Assembly (NCBI GenBank): GCA_002104905.1 | Contig: MCFE01000323.1 | Location: forward strand, 1 to 64,000 | Direction: 5' to 3' | From: Basidiobolus meristosporus CBS 931.73 | Taxonomy: Eukaryota > Basidiobolomycota > Basidiobolomycetes > Basidiobolales > Basidiobolaceae | Length of the DNA: 64,000 bases | In this document: positions 55,125-64,000 of the stretch, in pieces | How the letters are laid out: each line of letters starts with the position of its first letter | Numbering within the stretch: the first letter of the stretch is position 1 | Notes under the pieces: model-generated | Seen by the model: the letters and a program-made list of their open reading frames with translations, nothing else | Database searches by the model: none | What the model was told of the DNA's origin: nothing | Translations under genes and position numbers: made by a program

Positions 55125-55510
55125 TATTCTGACTTGAAATACTCAAGGTTGTCTCTGGCTAATGGCATGGTAAATATGAATGCATCCATTTCATCTCAAG
55201 GACTGCAAGCCAAGTTAACTTAGTTATTCTCTGAAGCTTCACATATGAGGTGATGTTTAGTATCTTTGTGATTAGTTCTGGCCTGAAAAGTTGGATTTCT
55301 ACCCAATCTCATACATCCTTGATTATCTTGAAATACGGTAATAGGTGTTTTTTAAAATATACTTAAGTTTTGAAATAGCTTTCTTAGCCACATCACATTT
55401 TTTGTAGCCTTGCAGGCTGCCATACACTCTGCCTCTGCAGTAGAAAGTGCTTTGGTTGGCTGCTTTCTTGAATTCCATGAAATTGCTCCCTTACAGTAAA
55501 GAAATATACT
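55125..55510 (-). pseudogene. Inverted copia RNase H fragment
   Basis: In reverse complement it carries SRKQPTKALSTAEAEYMAAC in pieces, then VFQDNQGCMRLGRNPTFQAR, matching the end of the plus-strand copia element in inverted orientation. It lies directly next to that element's 3' LTR, so a second element or an inversion is involved. Confidence 0.65.
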
Positions 55511-55540
55511 TGCTCATTTGGATAGTGCCACATTGAGCCA
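55507..55540. repeat. Decayed Harbinger terminal repeat
   Basis: ACTTGCTCATTTGGATAGTGCCACAT resembles the left end of the Harbinger elements (ACTTGTTCCATTGGATAGTGCCACAT). No right end was found nearby. Confidence 0.5.
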
Positions 55541-55639
55541 TCAGTGCCCAATAGTGCCATTGTGTGCCATTGAGGCCAAGTAGACCTACACTTGGCAACA
55601 GACTGTAATGCTTCATAAACTACATAAAATGCAGCCCTT

Positions 55640-57780
55640 ATGTTTCATGTACTGTGCTGGAGAAAAGTCATTTTTTGACCTTTTTTTTAGGATCAATTTT
55701 GTACCTGACATCTAAGTGCACAGAAGGACTGAATATGGAGACACCTAAGCCTTGAGCATTAATCAGTTGAGCATTCACAATGTGTTGGTAATCAGTAAGG
55801 TAAGCCAATATTGGGTTGGATGGAACAAGTTGCTAATCCTTACTAGTGCAACTTTACCAAAGTATACCAGGTACCTCCAGAGTATTAAACAATTTATCCA
55901 CCATTCAATTTAAAAATCACACAAACATGAGCTGGAGCACACACTTAAATGAGACTAGAGTCAAGCCAAGGTAAAGAATATATTGGCCATGTAAAAAGAA
56001 GTGCTTTGCAGATATTCAGGAGGTATTGATTGCAAGAGATGTTATGTTCAACACCCCTTTGAGAAATGACTGCATTAATACTGTCAAAAGGCCTTCACAA
56101 ATTCTAATCCTATGACTAAGCCAAACTAATTTCATTAGGGCACCTTGTGAAGATTGTAAAAAATATTGTCCTCAGATTTCACACGCAACATGGTCAAAAC
56201 TTTTCAGCACAACTATACCACTGTGAAAAATAATTGTGATGATCCTGTCAAAAAGCAGTCACAAAGTTTAAACCCCATGACTTTGAGGTATTGATGCCAT
56301 GGGGCCACTGTGTAAAGACTGTTTCAGGAATTGCACCTTTGACTTCACAAAATTTCTGTTCAGAATTTTTCATCAGAACAATTTATAAGTGGCTTTGGAT
56401 TAGCTCTGTGGCAATTCTTTACTTTATAATCTTGGACATGCAACAGCCTCCTATGATTGTGTACACTGATTGGATATTGCCCTTTTTTGCACTCCTTACT
56501 TGATGACGCAGATAATGCTCTTACTTTTTCTCTCTATTATGTAATGCTACTGGCTGAGCATCCAACTCTTCTGAGAGCAGCTGTTGTCTTATTGATAATT
56601 CTTCTTGAATATTATGGGGTTCATATTGTTCTGGGTTGATAGTACTGATTGGTGGGCACTGCTGTATTTCTATTGCACTTCTCTGCCTCTGGCTTTGGTA
56701 GCCTTTTTTTCCTTTACCTACACCACACTCACAACCAGGTCTTTCACTGCAAATCTAATTGAGTGCTTCTTGTGTTGATCTATGTTTTCATATTGATAAA
56801 TGATAGCTGGTACTATGTATCAGCAGACCAAGAAAGGGCCATGCATTTTTGTGGCATGGTACATACCTCTGGAGCTAGATTCAGAGTACCATGCATAGTG
56901 AGTATCAAGTGCATGTCTTCAGTCAATATGTGCTTTTCCCAATCATAAATAACTAGGTCCCATGAGTAGATCTGCCATCATGAGACCATTATTATATCAG
57001 CAGCTTGGAATTAATGGCCCTGTACAAAATCTCATAATGGGATCATTACATCATTTGGCCAACTTTATTGCCTAATAAATCTAAAAAAATTACAGTGCTA
57101 AGCAGTGTCTTGCCAAGTGTAGCATGGCATTGTTGCAGTGTTAGAATGCTCTACAACTATCTGAGTGGATATAACCAGCCAGTACAGCCAATGCCTGATA
57201 TGGCAAAAAATATGACTGCGTTTTGATGGCTTTATTGCAAGCCTCTAGTGGTATTGTTACAGCAGTCTCCATTCAGCCCAATATTGGCTTACCAAGATGA
57301 TTACCTGTGCATTAGGGCTGCTTAGCTTCATAATGCCATAGAAATAGGTGTCTCCATGTGCATATCTGTCCTCAGTATTTTCCAACTCTTCCTGGTTTTT
57401 CTCCATGCACCAACTCATCACATTAGTGACAGACCTAAAGGTAATAAGCCTGATGAGATTGGGATATGGTAGTACTAGCAACTTGACTTGTCTTCCTACC
57501 ACCCCACCCATCTACTACATAGGAAACTCCCAAAAGGTGAAGTAAGGTCTAATATTCTCAACACACCATACAAAATGGATTACTGAATGGACACAGTAGT
57601 GGCAGAGATATATGCATTCAGCTTTATGCTTGTAGTATGGCAACTTAAATCCAATCACAAACTCCTGCACCAATGCTGTGGATGTGTATAGTTGGCATTG
57701 GTGATCTGCTTCTGGATAAGTATTACTACCATGTCCACATATTACTTCAATGCTTCCAATGTACTCTTGGTAGATATGAC
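55640..57780. pseudogene. Scrambled CACTA fragments
   Basis: The part at 55718-56560 parallels 24776-25560 in the same order, including the repeat units. The part at 56570-56830 repeats 48811-49030. The part at 57140-57780 contains tnp2 sequence in minus orientation (the DVMSWCMEKNQEELENTEDR block at 57350-57440 and the inverse of the 60470 region at 57660-57780). No frame longer than about 90 residues survives. Confidence 0.6.
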
Positions 57781-57789
57781 TTCAGAAGG

Positions 57790-58580
57790 CCACTGGAAAA
57801 AGCATATTTCTACTCAAGAAGCGCTCAGTCAAAGTAGCAGTGAAGGACCAGGCAGTGATAAAAACCAGCAGCTACCTAGAGGGCTTGTCACAGCATGGGC
57901 TGCAAGCTCAAACCAGTGGGAAAGTGTGGTGAGCTTGCCTGCAGAGTACCAGCAAGAGACAAGCAGGCCAAAGCAGATGCATGAGAGTAGCATTAACCAA
58001 GGAGAAAATTTAGTTCAATACCAGAAGCACTCAGACAAAGTTGCAGTGAAAGACCTGGTGATGATAAATGAAAAGGTAAAGGGAAAAAAGTGTATTCAAG
58101 CCAGAGACAGGGAAGAGTTAGAGAAAAGCTGCAGGTTTTTCCAATTATCACTGTAAGCCCAGAATAGACTGAATCCTATCATTGCCAAGAAGAATTACCA
58201 GCAAGGAAACAGCTGTTTTCAAAAGAGTTGGAAGTGCAGCCAGCTGAGCTACATTGCAGTGTGGTAGATGAGTTTGCAGAGAAAGGCAATTTGTCTACCA
58301 CAGCCTCCATGTCCTCCATTGTTCAAAGAGTGGAGATCCCACCACAGAAAAAGTAACAACATCAAGAACTCAAAAGATTATCGCAATGCCTTCAATGGAA
58401 TTCTGGAACATTAGTAGGCACACCAAGAGGTTGCTGCACTTCTTCAAGAGCAATGCTCATGAAAGCACACTAAATATTGCAAGGATTCATTGCAAAGACT
58501 GGTAGATGAGGTGTAAGACCTTGCAGAGCTGGCTGAAGACCAGCACATATGGGAACCAGTGAGTGAACAGTAACATAAAG
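57790..58580 (+). pseudogene. CACTA accessory gene fragment, plus orientation
   Basis: The longest frame (57692-58156) joins tnp2-derived sequence to accessory sequence; its second half has QEALSQSSSEGPGSDKNQQL and KVAVKDLVMINEKVKGK. It continues past stops to ELHCSVVDEFAEKGNLSTTA (about 58260-58310), which matches 26480-26400. The uninterrupted GGAAGTGCAGCC near 58230 is the empty site for solo LTR A. Confidence 0.65.
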
Positions 58581-60570
58581 CTTGTGATATTACATATACA
58601 TGTGTATGTGTTGCCACAGCTTTTTTGATCATGCATACTATAGCAGGTCATCATTGAATCTTACAATCATGTAGGTGCAATGTCTCAGATACAAGACTGT
58701 CTTATGTTTGCATGAGTAATGACAAACAAAGTGATATAATAGCATGACATTGTTGAGTGCTGAGCTGTTTGCCCTATAGACAAGACTATTTTGATTCAAC
58801 ACCGTAAGAGAAGCAAGAAAAGTCCATGTGGCTATTGTAGCAAGCCTCTCAGCCATGAAGCAAGCAGTCAGCATAAGAGGTATTAAGAGGAACATGGCCA
58901 GTGTTTAGCTACACTGTGATATTTGACCATTTACTAGTCACCGCTGTACCTATACTATCTTGCTTGCCACTTGATACTTAATTACTTGCACCTGGCTGTA
59001 CTTGTTACCTTGCTCAAACTGAGTCAAGAGAGTTTGTAATGTTTTAGGCTCACCCCAGTCTTCTGAACATGACAAGCAGAGTGATAGCACTGAAGAAGCC
59101 GGCTCACTGATTGATTATTAGCCTATCTTCCCTGACAACAGTACCCTGCATGAGCCTGGCAAAATCCAATTATGCAATGAGACATTACCTGGGAAAAAAT
59201 GCCAAGGATACTTCATGAGGTCACGTGAGCCCAGTAATCCATCTACTGGTGAATGATTTGATGTTGTGGCTGGAGACATGATGCGTTTCATCTTATATCT
59301 GCAATGGGGGCGTTGAGGATTTACTACCACTTCTTGTCAAAAACATGCTGGGATGTAACTTACTATATACTTGGTATAAATGGACAACTGCTGTCTGGAT
59401 GGCAACATATGACCCTGAAACTGTCCTGATACCAGCAAGTGTTAGCTGCTGCATGGCATTCACATCAGAAAATGCCACTATTGCAATGTGTCCAGCTTGT
59501 CATGAACCCACCACTGTTGTGGGAAACCATTGTTCACACTCCAGATTTATTCCAGTAATACCCTGTCTAAAGAAGCTCATGCAGTCCAACAAATATTGCA
59601 AAGCTATAAAGTACCACACTCAGTATCCATCAAGCTCAGATATATCTGATCTATTTGATGGAAATATTACAAATAGCTAAGAAGCAAAGGCTACCTTGAA
59701 TGTATGTATGACCATGCCTTTGCCTTGGCCCTTGATGGATTCTCATTAAACAAGTGCACTACCAGCCAATCCAGCTGCCTACTAAATTGCCTCAACCTGC
59801 TTCTGCCACCTATCCTATAGTATCAGAGCCAAAATCCAGTTGTAATCTCTCTGGTACTTGGGCCTTGATCACTATCCACCTGGATACTACCTGAATCCAT
59901 TGCTGGATGATTTTGTCAACTTTCCAGCTGGACAACAATAAATGGCCATCATGTCAATGCTCACATTATTATCTGCATTGGAGATACCCAGCCAGCAGCA
60001 AGATAGCCAGCTTTTCTAGGCACAATGAACGGTATTGCTGTCAGATGCAAAGTTGGTAAGTTAAAGTCATTGGCTATAATATGGAATTAATTGCAAATCA
60101 GAGATACTCAAGATGGAGGATATCTCTTGGAGCAAAAGCTTTCCACTTAGAGCAATGCATCTGCTTTTTGGCAATACCCCCATACCAATAACCAAGATAT
60201 ATAGGGGATATTCCAAGCTAAATGGGTCCTTCAAGATACTGGAGAAATTTGAAAGAATTGGCAAGGTATTACAGAGTATAGGCTACCCTAAGCACTTCTC
60301 ATGGGCTCCAATCAACATTCATATGCATATGCAACAATACAAGTGAAGGACTGAGTGAGCTGGATGTGTTTTTATTTGAGTGGCCTTCTGAAGCCATTTA
60401 AACCAAGATTACATTGGAAGCATTGGGAGTTATATGTGAACATTGTAGGAAAATTTATCCAGAAGCAGATCACCAATGCCAACTTGACACATCTACAGCT
60501 GTTGTGTGAGGAGTCTGTAACAGGATTTGAGCAGCTATACTACTATTGTTGGGGAAGATAGGCTCACAAT
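58580..60570 (+). pseudogene. Second CACTA tnp2 copy, free of large insertions
   Basis: It parallels 31637-33000 and 39799-40320: CGYCSKPLSHEA-like N-terminus (about 58830), MATYDPETVLIPASVSCCMA (59400), ISDLFDGNI (59645), FALALDGFSLNKCTTS (59715) and SWSKSFPLRAMHLLFGNTPI (60125). Stops and frameshifts are frequent. It shows the tnp2 sequence without the Harbinger stack (near 59940). The upstream junction at about 58580 joins the accessory gene end to the tnp2 upstream region, which is not the order seen in the first copy. Confidence 0.72.
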
Positions 60571-60589
60571 CCATCAGCGAGTCTGCTTT

Positions 60590-61010
60590 TTCAGAGCTAT
60601 CACTCTGCATTCCGTATTCAGAAGACTTGGGTGAGCCTAAAGGCATCACAAACTCACCTGACTCAGTTTGCTAATGGTGACAAGTATGACTAGGTACTGT
60701 TATAGAAGTATTGAGTAGCTGGCTAAATATTATTAGTACAGCAGTGAATGGTGCATGGCCAAATATGACTTTTGTGACAATACTCTAACACTGATCCTTA
60801 CAATACTTCCTATGCTGTCTGTGTGTTTCATAGCTGAGAGGCTTGCTACAATAGCCACAGGGTCTTTTTTCTCTTTTTGTACAGTGCTAAATCAAAGTAG
60901 TCTTGTAAATGGGGTAAACAGCTTGACATTCAATAACAAAACACTATTTTATCACTTTTGGTCAATACTCATGCTTCTCTTATGGTATTGAATCAAAGTA
61001 GTCTTGGCCA
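60590..61010 (-). pseudogene. CACTA tnp2 5' fragment, minus orientation
   Basis: In reverse complement it matches the tnp2 N-terminal region at 31818-32120, including the inverse of the GAGAGGCTTGCTACAATAGCC block. It faces the accessory fragment at 61260, reproducing the divergent layout of the first copy in the opposite orientation. Confidence 0.62.
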
Positions 61011-61259
61011 TGAGGTAAACAATTGGATACTCAACAATGTAACAGTATTATATCCCTTTTTATCAATACTCATGTGAATTTGAGTCAGTCTTGTGCTTAA
61101 AATTTTGCACCTAAATGAATGTAAGAATTAGCAATGACCTGCCATGGTAAGCATCAGAGATAAAGTTGTGGCACCACAAACACACAAATATGTAACACCA
61201 TTTCCCCTTTGGTTTGACTCACTTCCATATATACGCTGCCAAGAAATAAAGCAAAGTTG

Positions 61260-61860
61260 TATGGTTCTCAACTAATCCCACCTCTGACAGAAGCAGAAAA
61301 GGAGTTGGACAAAAGCTTGCTTTGACATTTAGTGAAACAAGCTGCGCTACAACCAAAAAGGGCCCTGTGAGCGGTGTGCCCACTGAAGGTAATAATGTGG
61401 GCTCCTCAAGCTTGCACTCAAGTAGGCAATTGGAATCTCTGCAGAGCCACAAGCTGACCATAATGCTGATGCAAATTTAGCAAAAGCAGTACCTTAAGAT
61501 GAAGGCCAGCCTGTGTCCATTGAAACATCACCACCACCTGTATCAGCAAATATATTGTTAGCTCTGCCAAAGCATTAATGAGGCAATTATGTGCAGTGGC
61601 TGATAGGATAGATGCAATGGCTTGCAGAAAACAGAAAAAAGTTCAGAAACAGGATGAGCAGAAAAAATGTCTAGAGCAATCACTATCCTAGGTAGAGAAA
61701 GCAGTATCTTTGCTGCGAAGAAGGAACTCAGGTAGCCAATATTACAGGCATTCAGCTGTTTCTCAATGTAGCAGCAGAGGAACACAGTACAGTATTTGAA
61801 ACACAACAACAGTGCCCAAAGAGAAAGCCTACCAGCACCCACCACAGCATGTGAGGTAGA
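61260..61860 (+). pseudogene. CACTA accessory gene 5' fragment
   Basis: Broken frames give LKGP/KKGP-type, then SSAKALMRQLCAVADRIDAM (61556-61620), VQKQDEQ and VEKAVSLLRRRNSG, clearly homologous to 31527-30961. Stops and indels separate the pieces. Confidence 0.65.
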
Positions 61861-61879
61861 AAATTTAGTGCTTATACTG

Positions 61880-64000
61880 GACAGTACATCCAATTGCCTT
61901 ATACGCCAAAATATTTGACAGTGTTTTGATGGCCTCACAGCAAGACTCTGATGGCATTGTAACAGCAGTATGGCAGCTTACATCTAGTTCAGTATAATGC
62001 TACCATACCAATTTACCTAATAGTATTTCCTTTTGCTACCTCCCCTTGTACAATTCATAGGGACCACAACAGCATTTTGCTAATTTTACTGCCAAATGAG
62101 GTTATTGTTACAAGTCTTGGTATATGGGTTGTAGAGGAAATAAGGAGTTTAGCTAATATTGAATTCACTAAAACTTGAACTGATTTTTATTGAGGTTCCA
62201 GCAGCTCCTTATATACATTTTGCCAGATCAAATGCTGGCTAATTATATTTCCTAATGCAGGCTGTGGCTGGTGACTCATCTGATTGCATCATCATCACCC
62301 AATAAGATCCTACTTAATATATCTATTTCTGTCTGATAAGGATCTGCTGATTCATTTGCTTACTAATGCTAATGATTTGATAGATATATTGATATATTGA
62401 TAGGCTAAATATATAACTAGTTGATATGACTAAAAACTGATCTAACTTAAACATACAAGCAGTAGATCATAGGATTATAAACCTTGACAGGATTTGGTTG
62501 GTGATGTGAAAATGTTTACATAACATTGTTGCAGTCTTATTGACCTCTACAAGTATTGTAAATGGATCCAATTAGCCAGTAAATCCAATTGCATTATATG
62601 GCAAAAAACATAATGGTGTCTTGACAGCCTCTTTGCAGGCCTTTGATGGCATCATCACAGCAGTATGGTGGCCTATAGCTTGCTATATATAATGCTACCA
62701 TACCAATTTACCAAATGGTATTACCTTTTTCTACCTCCCCTTGTGCAACTCATATATTCCACTGTAGAATCACCCCTCTTTATTTGCTTACCCACTACTA
62801 CCTTGGGTATTCCACACATATTTTGAATCAAAAAAAACTATGGTCTCCTGCTTATTAACCTCTACAAACATGCACACCTGCTGCAATTGACATACTTTTA
62901 TCAACTCAACTTTACAGCTTTTTAGTGTGATGCTTGCAAAGTTGCCATATATCTTGTAATGCTGGTAGCATATACATCTTGCAAACATATGCTTGGTTGC
63001 CACCACTTCTGCTATGAATACCTCCGGAATATCTGCAAAGAACTTTTTGGTACTTAGCCAATATATTCCTTCTCCCAGCTGGGCTCTAGTCCCCCTTATA
63101 GGTGCATTCTGGCTCTTCTTTGTGTAAAATCTGTATTGAATGGTGTAGAACTTGGCTTGTATCCAAAAGAAAGTCAGCATACATTGGTAGAGTTTTCCTA
63201 ATAAAAATTAGGTGGTTGTTGCATCCAGCCCAACTTTGCATTAACAAACTGTTTACCCATGTATTGGGGCTGCTTAGTTTCTCAATGCCATGGGCATAGG
63301 TGTCTCCATGTGCACATTGGTCCTCAGTATTTTCCAGCTCTTCCTGGCTGTCCTCCAGGTGCCAACACATGATATTCATGACGGATTGGAAGGTAGTATT
63401 CTTGATGAGATAGGGATATGGTAGTTCCTGCAACTTGACCTCTATTTGTGTCTCCCCACACTTCTGCTCCATAAGAAACTCCCAAAAGATGTAGCAAGGT
63501 CCAGCATTCTCAATAAATCAAGCAAGATGGAGTTGCAAATGGATATAGTAGCAGCAGAGATCCATGAATTCAGATTTATGTTTGTAGTATTGCCACTCAA
63601 ATTTCATTACAAGCTCTTTCCACAAAAGCTGTAGATGTGCCAAGTTGGCATTGGTGATCCACTTCTGGATAAATTATCCAACAATTTCCACTTAAGACTC
63701 CCAATGCTTCCAATGCAATCTTGGTAGATATGGCTTCAGAAGGCCACGCAAATAAAAACACATCTAACTCATTCAGTCCTTCACTTGTATTGTTGCATAT
63801 GCATATGAATGTTGATTGGAGCCCATGTGAAGTACTGAGGGTAGCAGATACTCTGTAATATCTTGCCAATACTTTTGATTTTCTCCAGTATATCAAAGCA
63901 CTCATTTAGCTTGAAATTCCCAATGTTGCACTTGGTCATCAGTATTGGGATATTGTTAACAAGTAAATGCTGTGCTCCTAGTAGAAAGCTTTTGCTTAAC
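61880..64000 (-). pseudogene. CACTA tnp2 3' half, minus orientation
   Basis: In reverse complement from the window end: the KSFLLGAQHLL-like block (63990-63960), the FDILEKI region (63890), the NIMCWHLEDSQEELENTEDQ block (63380) and TKKSQNAPIRGTRAQLGEGIY with KHMFARCICYQHYKIYGNFA (63110-62930). The GRTC-like DNA near 63160-63200 is the uninterrupted counterpart of the gypsy insertion site. The copy runs off the window edge and is broken by the insert at 62130-62525. Confidence 0.7.
62130..62525. mobile_element. Possible small solo LTR (396 bp)
   Basis: It starts TGTAGAGGAAATA and ends TTTACATAACA, with a TATATA-like motif inside. The related CACTA stretch at 57100-57150 lacks it (AAGTGTAGCATGGCATTGTTGC), so it is an insertion. 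No clear flanking duplication was seen, and the family is unknown. Confidence 0.4.

Overview
The window looks like nuclear DNA of a filamentous fungus, most likely an agaricomycete. Genes have short 55-80 bp GT-AG introns, there is a Vps10/sortilin receptor gene, and the CACTA (tnp2), PIF/Harbinger, Ty3/gypsy and Ty1/copia elements are of kinds common in basidiomycetes. I cannot fix the species. No tRNA, rRNA, CRISPR or bacterial-type feature was seen.

Region 1 (1-12.5 kb) is ordinary host sequence. A five-exon minus-strand gene (394-2827) encodes an MLKL-like protein: a helical N-terminus, then a TKL-type kinase domain whose catalytic motifs are degraded (HGN for HRD, DFA for DFG), then a C-terminal Cys-rich knuckle like that of piggyBac-type transposases. 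A nine-exon plus-strand gene (4060-10924) encodes a 2119-residue Vps10-type sorting receptor with three VPS10 modules, one more than yeast Vps10. A remnant resembling a fungal transcription factor and one small hypothetical ORF follow.

Region 2 (13.07-21.76 kb) is a large imperfect palindrome. Arms of about 4.0 and 3.4 kb flank a spacer of about 1.3 kb. Each arm carries two copies of a gene family encoding 54-55 residue proteins with one glycine-rich membrane-like segment and a conserved C-terminal stretch (EVLYINF), so the palindrome holds four paralogs, all transcribed outward. The arms differ in simple-repeat length and in one block where about 750 bp of arm 1 is replaced by about 160 bp in arm 2. 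A short TTAGGG array sits exactly at that junction.

Region 3 (about 22-64 kb) is AT-rich transposon sequence. Its base layer is decayed, rearranged CACTA elements with a tnp2 transposase gene and a divergent accessory gene. Into one CACTA copy have gone three solo LTRs, a full-length Ty3/gypsy element (40769-47943, intact 1617-residue polyprotein, nearly identical 1071 bp LTRs), and a Harbinger element that itself holds a second, younger Harbinger element. Target-site duplications and uninterrupted paralogous sites in the same window fix most boundaries to the base. A decayed copia element, a MITE and several CACTA fragments fill the rest.

The strongest candidates for something undescribed are the palindromic quartet of small-protein genes and the MLKL-like pseudokinase fused to a transposase-type zinc knuckle. 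The nested stack also gives a relative clock, with CpG sites lost from the old Harbinger copy and kept in the young one.
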